From Brachypodius melanocephalos (taxonomy: Eukaryota > Chordata > Aves > Passeriformes > Pycnonotidae), in contig VZSR01003805.1 in the NCBI GenBank assembly GCA_013398615.1, positions 2,124,638 to 2,188,637 on the forward strand: DNA of 64,000 nt. Reading direction: 5' to 3'. The position numbers and the translations under genes were made by a program. Under the pieces are notes generated by a model, which saw only the letters and a list, made by a program, of their open reading frames with translations, did no database searches and had not been told where the DNA came from. Shown piece by piece: positions 54,293-64,000 of the stretch (its first letter is position 1; every line of letters starts with the position of its first letter).

Positions 54293-57198
54293 ACTGTCCC
54301 TCTGTGCTCAATCAAGCCCCTTATATAATTTCTGTAATAACCTACCTTAAATATCTACATTTTAACATGCCATCCTAACACCTCTGAAACTTAGCAAAGC
54401 AAAACTTCATCTCTTAAGACAGAAACACCAGGAGATATTTATGTAAGTTACCACAAACTTTATAAAAACTTTCTAATCCACATCTTCAAAAGATCATTAA
54501 AAAATCTGGCTAGCACTGGCTTATATCCTTTATTAAGTTTGTATGGTTGCATTTATTTATCCACAGCTGCTGTTTTTGCTTCCTCCTATAAGGTGCATTT
54601 ACCCAAAACAGTCTCTGATTAGCAAAAAGTTAAAGAGACAGTGATTAATTCTTGTTTTTACCACTTTCTTTGACTATCTTGTTTAGATATAACATCTAGA
54701 GACAAACGATAACAGTGCTATGATGCATCAGGAAGTGATTACATTTGATCAGGGGCATTTGTGCTCACCATGTCACTGACCAGAAGGACCAAAAAGCACA
54801 CAGCACCAGTACCATTATGCACAGTGCTTGCCAGATGAAACAATTAATTCACCTGAGGAGTTCAAGGTTTTGTCAAATATTCAACCTATGCCGAGTGGGA
54901 TGAGTTTGCCATTACAAATACATGTTCTGGACCTGGCCTAGGCTGTACAGTATCAAGGTCCTGGATCTATGCTTTACAGGTAAATAAACCATACTACAAA
55001 AGCACTGAGTGATACACACAACTCTGGATAGAACAAAAAAACCCTACATTCCAGCCATTAGGATTAAATATGCTAATATTTATCAATTTCTACAGTTCTG
55101 AAGCACACAAGAATAGGTTACTCAATATAGAACAGATGTTTAATGTAAAATAAGTGTTAGATAAAGGGAATTTTAATGTACAACGACATGATACCACTAA
55201 GGAAGGGAAACAGGTAAAAGGTTGCAGATGGCTAGAAAAGAAGCTCGAACTTTCATCTGGTACTTCGATAAAAACTGTCGTTAAAAGATTCAACCAAAAA
55301 TGGCTCTGTTTGGTTCTAGCCCATGGATAGTGGCTTTTAAAATGTTACAATATAGATACCAACATAAGAGTTATAATAACTCTCTAAGCACATAATCACA
55401 GCCAGCGCTCCATGTGTTGTATAGAATTCATGCTGTAATGAAGAAAAGCTTGAACCAGCTGTAGAGAAACTAAAAAGCTGTACACAGTTTTACCTGCCCA
55501 TATTAATCTCTCATTCATTCCAGCTAAGAGCTGTTTCCAGTCCATACTGACTGCACCAAAGAATTCCAGCCACCACGACCTCTGGGGAGCTGTTCAGCAG
55601 CTCCCAGATCAAGTACCAGCCATAGAGCATTAGGGGAGGTCGAGATCTCTTGTGTACTATGGTCAACAGATTACAAAAGTAATGGCTCGTTTAACTTTTT
55701 CATCTTGCTTGCACCCATAACATTCATTCCCTCTAAAAGGTAACCTTATCTGCAGGCTGTCAACTGGGTTCTTTTACAAATAGCTGTGCACAGTAAGTTT
55801 GCTTTTTACATTGTCTTTACAAATAAGACAATCAGCATTATCTTGTGTCTTCTACTCTGACAACCTCTTTTCCACAACGAAGTGGAACTTTTGCAATACT
55901 GATAAAATTCAGCATAGTAATACATATGTAAAGTGTGCTGCAATAATTAAATATGGTATAGAGGATTTTAAAGGATGAGACTCATCTTTGTGTTGGTTAA
56001 CATACATAGATACTACTGCAAAACATGTTAGTAACAGCTCTTTCCAGCAGACCAGAAAAGAGTACTAAACCTTGCCTTTCCACAGGGCTGTCACACACAG
56101 CAATGCTGTCAGTCAGAGGAATCTGACAAGTCAACTCTTTCTGGATTTGCTAAAGTCACTGTGTAAACCCTGTGCCTTATTTTTCCTTCCATTTAATACT
56201 AAATAATCAGATTATTTTTTTCACACTTTCAAAAACATCCTCAAGACTAAAACTGCTTACATGCCTCAGTGTAAGCAGATATTGAACTGAGCACAAAAGT
56301 AGTCCTCAGTGGACAGCCACTGTGTAAATCAGGACTGCACATTCAAGCTCTTCATGCAAAAGCAGCACAATTCTACAGAAGTGCAAGATCAGCACCTCGA
56401 AGGGAAAAACCTAAAGCCTCAGCTCCCCCACCAGCAATCAAGCCAGCATGACATTTTCCCACCTACGTCGATGTGCGAAGAAAAGAGACGGTGGAAGGGG
56501 GAGGGGGAAGGAAACATCTTAGCATGGGAGAAGTCTTTCTTCGAAAAAAAAAAAGTGAAGAAATCAAAATGCAGTTTGGTCAAAAAGACAGCAATAACTG
56601 AAAATACTGCAAAAAAGCTTAGAGTACAAAAGTGAGACCAAGAAAACTTCAGATGAATGTCAAGCAGCACACTGCATGTTCGAAGTACTGAGACTGCATC
56701 AACCTACATTTAAAAACTATACCTTAGAAACAAAACTTGGCAAAAGATCTCAAGGTAAAAACAGGACTGACGTGACAAAAAATAACAGAAGAAATGGGAA
56801 AAATACTGCATACTCATTCCCATACCTGAAAACTGCAGCTGGAATAAAATAGTACAATCTAATGCACCGATGTTAAAATTCCCTAAAGGAAGTTATTCAG
56901 CCCTAGTTTCTGCATTCTTCTGTCCTGAGGTTCAGTTCTGTGCACACACACAAAGAAACTTTGAATTAGTTGACCAGCACTTCAGAGATCAAGCCCCCCT
57001 CTGTGTTCTTACCACAGACCTGAGCTGAAGTAGTAAGCAAAATAACAACTACTAGCATATAGAATAGTACTATTGAAAGCATTAAGTTGTCTGGAAACAG
57101 AGAGATACACCGAAGTTTTTTCTTGCACCAAAGTTTCACAAGTTAGAAACAAAAATACATAGAAAAGGATTTTTTTATTGTACCATATTTCGACCTTA

Positions 57199-57200
<2 letters not shown>

Positions 57201-57233
<33 letters not shown>
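57201..57233. repeat. (CA)n microsatellite
   Basis: An uninterrupted CA run of 16.5 units in the USP44 5' intron. Length polymorphism is likely. Confidence 0.98.
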
Positions 57234-57235
<2 letters not shown>

Positions 57236-58189
57236 TGTTTCACTCAAGAATGGCTGGCAAAATGTACATTTTTGGGTAATTCATGAGCTGAAAAAGCATT
57301 TGATGCCAAAACCAACTTAGAACTCATGAAAATTGATGGTTTTCTTCATTTCTGTTCCATGTTAAAAAAAAATCCAGTATTTTAACAATTTAAGGGTCAT
57401 TTTCACAGCTGATAAATTTATAAAACTTAAAACTACAAACAAAAGGATGTATTTTAGTCACTACCTGTGTAATTAACTGCCTGACGCATACGTGAGAAGT
57501 CTCAAATATTAGACTAGAAATACAGTAAAAAATTGTGTGCTCTTGCATCCCATTTATAGTCTGGCTTTTAAATCAAATGACCGTTTACCAACTGATTTTC
57601 ATCAGGTTCAGGATACCTGTTGAATATCCGAAAACACAGGAATCATGGGTACTGAACTCAGAGTTTTAGATAACAAATACACTAACTAGAAGGCAAATGT
57701 ACTGGTTTATTGCTTTTTAAAACGAGTTTTCTCTAAAAAAACAATTCAAGGACACATTTATGTGCTTAACTTCCAGCTGCAGAACAGTCCTGCAGGCGTA
57801 ACAATCTAGACTTGAAATCAAAGCAGCACTTCAAAAAGAAATTTTGTGAATTATTTCCGATTTCCAACAGAACAGCCTTTGACAAGAAACCCCCCCAGTC
57901 TCCCTTCTTTGGAGCCGTGCACATCGTCATTTAACTTTTTTTTTGCCTTTTTTTTTTTTTTTTAACTACCTAAAGATTGTACATTCAGTGTGCTGCCTAG
58001 AAGCAGCAATTTACCGAGGACACCACAGACAACGGTACAGCTTTACATTCGATGTCTACTACTGCAAATAACCGCGCGTTTCCTGCAGTGAAGACTTCAC
58101 GATAAACAAATACAGATTGAAGAACTTTCACACAAGCACGAGAAACACGGCAGTTCTTACTGATCTGAAGTCACACGTGACCGTTCTTC

Positions 58190-59560
58190 CCGTTTAGAAA
58201 AACGAGCATCTCCGACCGCTCTGACAGCTCCTGTTCTGACAGCCCCTGCACGTACAGACACTCCGGCTAGGTTGGCCCAGGGCTCGGTGTCGCGGCGCCG
58301 TTCCCGCAGAAGGTCCGGCGCTTCCCGGCGCACCGTGACATGGCGCGACTTCGCCTCTGGCCGCAACAGGCAGGAGCCCCGAGCAGCGGGCCCTGCTCAC
58401 CGCCACCCCCCGCTCCTCCCCGCGCTCTCCCTCACCTCGATGTCCTCCCGGCCCCTCAGGGACGTGTTAGACGGCGGGCCCCATGCAGGGGCTCCCCGCC
58501 ACACACCGAGCGCGGCGGGAAGGCGGCAAAACCCCAGCTGTCCAGCGTGGGGGGCCGGTCCCACGGTCCCGCTCCCCCGACCCCACGCCGTGCCGTGCCC
58601 GGCTCGCCCCCGCGACAACGAACGGCCCCTCCTCAGGTGCCCCTCCGCAGGCACCGCGCCGCCGCTACCGTCCCTCCCCGGGGAAAGGCGCCGGTGTCTC
58701 CCACCCCAAGCTCCCCTCCGCCGGGCACCTGCTCACCGCAGGCCGGCCCCGGGCGGGCTGGCAGCGCCGCCGCGCCGCCCCCGCTGCCGCCCCCGCCCGC
58801 CGGTCCCGCACGCACCCTTCGCCCGCCGCCATCTTGGGCTCCCCGAGCCGCCGCCGCCTCAGAGCGGCCCCTCCGCGACGTCAGTGCCGCGCGGGCCGCC
58901 CCCGCCCGCCCCACACCCCCGCCCGCGCGGGGAGCGCAGCGGGAGGCGGCGGGGCCCGCGGGGAAACGCGCGGCGGTGGCGGGGGAGCGCCGCCAACATC
59001 CCCGCACTCGCTCAGCAGCCGCGTCCCCGCCGCCGCCCCGCACCCACCTGCCCATCGCCATATGCCGGCGGTGGGTCTGTGACCAGATTTGTAGTGGCAA
59101 CCGAAGTCCTTCCCACATCTCCTCCCACCTCCCCCGGCCTCCCCCGCCCGCCGGGCCGAGCGGTCCGGTCCCGCGGACCGGACGCGGGAAGCCTGGTGGG
59201 GAGCGCCGAGGGGCCGTCGGGAACCCGTTCCCGAGGTGCCGAGGAGCTGCCGCTGCCCCGGCCTTGCCCGCGAGGCACCTATTTGCCTTGAGGTAGGTCT
59301 GTACCCAGTCGGGAAGAAGCGGGGTCTTGGGCCCCCCAGGAGTGGGTGTCCAGACTTCCTTCCTACATTTTCACCAGTGATTTGTCATCGGTGGTGTCGT
59401 CGGAGCACAGCCCGGCGGGAGCTCTGCGGGCTGAGCACTGCCCTGCGCCCCAGGCCTCGCCCGGTGGCTCGCAGGTGCCGCCAGGAACCTTCTCTGGCCT
59501 GGGCGCTGCCTGGACGTGACAGTCACACACCGTACCGGGGATCCCAGCCCATGAAACTCC
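58190..59560. promoter_or_regulatory. USP44: CpG island over the USP44 promoter
   Basis: The stretch is strongly GC- and CpG-rich compared with AT-rich flanks. On the minus strand it contains a canonical YY1-type motif (plus-strand gccgccatcttgg, 58825-58837), usual just downstream of a start site. Beside it is a near-CRE (CGACGTCA, 58876-58883). Together they suggest transcription of USP44 starts near 58.83-58.87 kb. Several long open frames on both strands reflect GC content, not genes. Confidence 0.75.
58737..58850 (-). other. USP44: Candidate non-coding first exon of USP44
   Basis: A minus-strand donor (CCTGCG then GTGAGC) at 58737 lies ~90-100 bp downstream of the YY1 motif, which would give a short 5' UTR exon joined to 53587. 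The upper limit is a guess. Alternative donors exist in the island (for example GTGAGG near 58435 on the minus strand). Confidence 0.35.
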
Positions 59561-59599
59561 TTCATATCATATCTCTGTGCATGTTGTTTGTGGAAACTT

Positions 59600-62459
59600 C
59601 TGCAAGGCAGCCCACGTGGTAAAAAACCCCAGTCTCTTATCAGGGCCCTCTTACCCATCTATTGAGTACGTTTTCAGTCTCAAGTTTCATTACAGAAACT
59701 TAAATAGGCGAAAGACTTGTAAACTTAAGTCCTGCAGATGTCCTGGTTTTTAAATTTGATGCCTCTCTACCCTGATACTTTTAGAACTAAAGTTTCTGAA
59801 GTGCAGCCAACTGTTCTTAGCTGCTTTTCAGTTCTGCCAGCGCTGAATTAATTTACACTTGTGCATACCTTCTGTTCTGCCCTGTATTCGGCAGGCTGGG
59901 TTTGGGACAAGAGGAATCTGGTGAAAACCCCCTCCTGACTGGGCAGCATCACTCTCTGCATCTGTGCTGAAGCAGGCTGGCTTGTGGTTTATGTGAACCT
60001 ACTCAGAAAGTCGGTGCATGGTGCTGCTGGCCATTGCAGAACATGATTGTGATGTGTGTGTTGCTGCTCACTCACAATAAATCAGTAGTGTTCTGATGCA
60101 GAGTGTGAGCATTTCAGATCCCCCCTCACGTTTTGGATCCGTTATGCATTAGGATGTTTTCGTGACAGCATCAAAATCTCGCACATCTGTTTCTGTGTCT
60201 CTAGTTGTGTCATCATAGAAAATGTGTTTCAGTTTAAACGTTTAAATCTATAGGCCCTGGTTGCCTCAATGCCCCAGTGGTGCATTTCTGTTCTTTCTGT
60301 TTCTGATGAGGCTGCTGAGATGGTATTAGCAGGATGTGGCCAAGAGGCACAATTCCATTTGTCTGCAGGGTCACTTTATCATGGTGCTTTCAGGAGCTCA
60401 TAAAAATGTTTACAGATAAAGTCACCAGGCTACAAATCTGTTTCAAACTTCTAACTTTAAATTGAGAAATACTGTTGCCTAATCAAAATATTTATGGCAA
60501 TTGTTTATGCTTAGTGATTCCACATATTTGCGTATCCCTATTAAGTGTTTTAAGATAACTTTTAACAATTTTCAAATAACTATTTTGTCAAGTTTCTTTC
60601 TTCTGTCTTTAACAGTAGCAGTTTCTTCTTGAGTCGTGGTTGGCAAACTAACCCTTCCATGCTTTTTCTTGCTGGAATCCTATTACACTGTTCTCACACT
60701 CAGGATCTCAGTGCAGTTGTGTGTGTCTGTGCATTGGTTCAGTGGATGTTGGATCTGCTCTCAAGACCAGACTGACTCACCATCCCTACTACGACCTCTT
60801 CAGCTGCCTTTGCAGGCTGCTTTTACTCCTCAGCTCTGGGAGCCTCTAGAGAGGGATTCCAAGTTCCTGATGCCTCTGCACTCCTCGACGGTCTTGTCTG
60901 GGTGAATGAAGTATAAGTGAGGCTCAGGATATTACCATCCAGGGGCACTGAGAAAGAATCCCAAATCCTGTTTTTCCTAAGCATCCTGAGGAGACTTTGA
61001 TCTGGGCTGCTCACAGGAGGGCTGAGGCCAGCAATGCAAATGGGAAACGGTGGCTCTCAGCCATGCACATACTTACCCCCTACTCCCGGTGGCTCACTCA
61101 GACACAGCCTAAGGCCTTGACACCAGCTCCCTTTATATCCTAAATGGCCACTTTAAGCAGTTATTCCCAAAGTGATTATGATCCTCAAAAGTTCGGTTTT
61201 ATTTTTGCCAATTTTAAATTTTGTAGTCTTATAATCTCTCTGGTACTCCTTTCTCCTTCACCAAATAGTGCCTATATGTCTAAACTCTGTTCCAGTGATA
61301 ACAGAGATTTGTCATGTCTCTGCTGTCTTTGCAAGTATCTAATTTAATGCAGAATAAAGTTAGGTGGTTTTGGGTTGGTTTTTTTTTCATGTTTGTGTGT
61401 GGTTTCCCTGTGTTAATGGACAACATTTCAGCTGATATTCACTGAGCACATTTCATATCCTTACTCATTTAAGGCAGACTTCAATCTCTGTTCCTGCTAT
61501 GTTGGCTAATCCATTGCAAAACACTGATTTGGCTTTGGCATAACAAGTAAATCATTGAATTGCTATGTGCTGCTCTTACAATATCTGCCTTGCTTCATGT
61601 GTGCCTTTAGTGATGTCCTGCTTAAAATTTTTCACCTTCCTTTAACCTTTCTCTGAGTCATGTGTTTATTCTTCCATGTAACATCCACCTTAAAAACATT
61701 CAAGATTGATAAGAGAACTCCTGAGCCTTAGGGACCCATAATAAGACTCAAGTAATTTCCACCATGCAGACATTACAGCTAGAACGTTGTGATTTATTGA
61801 GACAGACAGAAATTGATTTCCCAAAGGTAGTTTAATTTAAAATTCATTGGGCATTTATAAAAATGGATGACAGATACAGAATATATTGTCAAGAAGCAAG
61901 CCAATGTAATGAATTCCTCTAAGCAATAAGTAACCTCCTATGATGTGTGAAACCCAGAAAGGAAAGCAAGCTTTAAACAAACACAGAGTCATCTTTTGCT
62001 CTTGCTGATGTGAACACTGACTTGTTTGCAGCTCCTCAGTTAGGAGTGGTGCTCATGTGTGTACCTGTGCTTGCAGGGTGTGATGTCATCCTGGCAGCCA
62101 CAGTGCTCAGATGTGCCTGCACTGCTCTGCTTTCACTCTGCCTGCACCCACACTGCTTGCACCAGGAGCTGTCTTGAGGTCCAGCTGCTCCTATACGAAA
62201 TTTCTCCTGTAGAGCCAGCCAGCTTCCATGAAGTGCAAGGCAATACTGGTGATCAGGAAATGTGTTCTGTTGCTTTTACAACAGTACAGTCATGTCCTGT
62301 GTAATGTTGGCAGATGTGCCTGACTACATGGAGTTAATTGCACATCAGAGGCACAGAAAAGAGACGGCATGAGAGGAGTGATAATAAATCACAAATTTAC
62401 ATATGTTAATATGAGCAGCTTGGTGCTTTCTAGTTCAGCCCTAGATGATAAATAGAACA

Positions 62460-62461
<2 letters not shown>
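59600..62461. other. Intergenic sequence upstream of USP44
   Basis: No recognisable gene. Open frames near 60.6-61.0 kb have no familiar motif. In human, NTN4 follows in this direction from memory, but no netrin exon can be read here. Confidence 0.6.

Positions 62462-62494
<33 letters not shown>
62462..62494. repeat. Poly(T) run of 33
   Basis: An uninterrupted T run on the plus strand with no visible retrotransposed body on either side. It is likely to vary in length between individuals and to be error-prone in assembly. Confidence 0.97.
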
Positions 62495-64000
62495 CTCTAA
62501 AACAGTGGGAGCATTTTAAAACAGTGCAAAAGAAGGTGAATCTTGGAAAGCATATCTAAAAGCTCAATATACATATGCACCAGTATTTGCCTGTTTGGGG
62601 AACATTTGCATGCTTACCTTCATGCAACATCTGCAGTGGGAATTCGTTGTCTTGCCATGTTTATTGATACAAAAAAATTGCTTCAATTTATCTATAAACA
62701 GATTCAGGGCTCAAAGAGAAATTCTGCATGTAAACCTGAAAATAACAGGATTTTCTCCAGTGCCTGTGAAGCTTTTGGGCTGCAGTTCAGTTCAAGATGA
62801 AGACTTGTACATGTTGGTGTCTACATATGAACTAAGTATTTTAATTCCCAGTAGGGCTGGGTGTGGGGGCTGGGGGAACTTCTGTAAGATATAGCTGGGA
62901 TACTTCTGTGGTGGGAGATGTTCAAACAGGGCTATCCCACCTGGGATATAACCTGAGTAATGCCCTTCTGGAGCAGCAGCTGGAGACAAGATGGGCTAAC
63001 CTTTGACTTCTGCAGTGATGCTGGGTGCTGAACTGAGCACTGCAGCTCTGCTTAGCTCAGAGCACAGAGCTGATGGCTGGTTCAGTGAATCTCTAGAATG
63101 CAATCTCCTTTGAATCCATTCACAAAGAGCTCAGTTAGTTCTGTGAACATCAAATGCCACTGTGGGATGTCCTTCCTGGTCTGTTGGTATCCTTCTGGAA
63201 ATGTATCAGTTCCTGTATGTCCTGTGCCGTATCTGCTGGCTCTGGACAAGTGTCTCAGAACCTTAAGGGTTCTCACTCTGCATTAGATGCCATCATGTAG
63301 GTAACTGAATAAAGCCTTGTATCTCCGTTGCCTGTAGCAGGAATGCAGACTGTGCTTAGTTGCTTAAATGTAGGCACCACAGGTGCCACTGGGCACCAAA
63401 AGCATCCTTGGAGACTGACTGGCATGAGGGAGAGTCCGAGAAAAACCAGACCTTCCTGGAGCTGCTTGTGGGCCTGGGTGTCTCTCCCCAGCCCAGGTGC
63501 CTCAGGGGTGACAGATGCCTTTATACTTATCCTTAGGCAATTGCATCCTGCACTTAGCCTGTGTGGGGATATTTGTGTTCGGGTGTCTGAAGGTGTACTG
63601 GATCCCACCCCTGCTCATTTCGATAAACTTCAACGAGGTCCAAACACAGATGTATTTTGCAAATATGCATTTTTCAAAAATTGGGTGAAAGTTTGTGATG
63701 ATTCCTGAGTTTTCAAATAATCTTCAGATTTAAAAGCAAAACAAAAATTGTAAAGTGTACATATGATGTTATGAACCACTAGATTTTTTTCCAAGACTTT
63801 CCATACTTTCTTTCATAAGAATAAAGAAAATGGAAAATACTAACTTTAATACTGATTTGAGTGAAAATTGTAATTGTCAAGGTTAATGCCATGCTTATTC
63901 CATCCTTCTTCCTCCCATTTGATTTCCCTTTATTTCTTCATTTTTGCTTTGCCAGACAAATGCAGTCAAACCTATATCCATGGGTAAAATGGTTAAACAG
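62495..64000. other. Intergenic sequence, end of window
   Basis: No gene recognised. A plus-strand AATAAA occurs at 63309-63314 and overlapping open frames on both strands lie at about 63.27-63.7 kb, without domains I can name. Confidence 0.55.

Larger units (their letters stand above)
53588..58736 (-). other. USP44: USP44 5' UTR intron (probable)
   Basis: The sequence between the main-exon acceptor and the CpG-island promoter. It contains a CR1 tail (53940-54110), a 28-bp tandem duplication (54237-54292) and a (CA)n microsatellite (57201-57233). No coding exon is seen. The donor end is inferred from a GTGAGC site at 58736 on the minus strand and could be another site in the island. Confidence 0.6.

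Noticed and set aside
58272..59296. Open frames of 199-339 codons on both strands upstream of USP44
   Set aside because: They overlap in several frames, are almost entirely Pro/Arg/Ala/Gly, and coincide exactly with the CpG island. This is expected from GC-rich DNA with few stop codons.
63200..63708. Possible gene end near 63.3 kb (AATAAA with open frames on both strands)
   Set aside because: A single AATAAA is common by chance, and the overlapping frames have no recognisable domain or splice structure.

Overview
The window looks like bird nuclear DNA, most likely from a songbird. The evidence is: two vertebrate multi-exon genes with standard splice signals; six fragments of avian CR1 LINEs; a solo LTR whose start, body and end match, from memory, an LTR type common in passerines; and scattered G/T- or A/C-rich low-complexity tracts typical of bird introns. 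Nothing bacterial, viral (beyond the old LTR) or CRISPR-like is present.

Layout: (1) 1-17361 is AT-rich and intergenic, with one CR1 tail (4828-4993), small hairpins, and several well-formed but unproven minus-strand exon-like segments. (2) 17362-18183 is a solo LTR with a near-perfect 5-bp target duplication. (3) 18893-35650 (+) is METAP2, methionine aminopeptidase 2. All 11 coding exons can be joined in frame to 478 codons, the length I recall for the human protein, and every metal ligand is present. Its promoter is a CpG island at about 18.68-19.25 kb and its poly(A) signal is at 36078. (4) 36106-40610 is the spacer between the two gene ends and holds one CR1 fragment. (5) 41820-53506 (-) is USP44, a zinc-finger ubiquitin protease of 713 codons in five coding exons, with a probable non-coding first exon in a CpG island at about 58.2-59.6 kb and a poly(A) signal at 40633-40638. 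(6) 59600-64000 is intergenic sequence upstream of USP44.

The two genes are convergent (tail to tail), the arrangement I recall for human chromosome 12q22. They do not form a pathway. METAP2 removes initiator methionine co-translationally, and USP44 is a nuclear deubiquitinase linked to the spindle checkpoint and to histone H2B. The main observations are two GC-AG introns in METAP2, forced by reading frame; an abrupt switch to GC-ending codons partway through its last exon; a shifted USP44 start relative to human; and the unexplained exon-like segments upstream. I did not find a convincing undescribed biological system.
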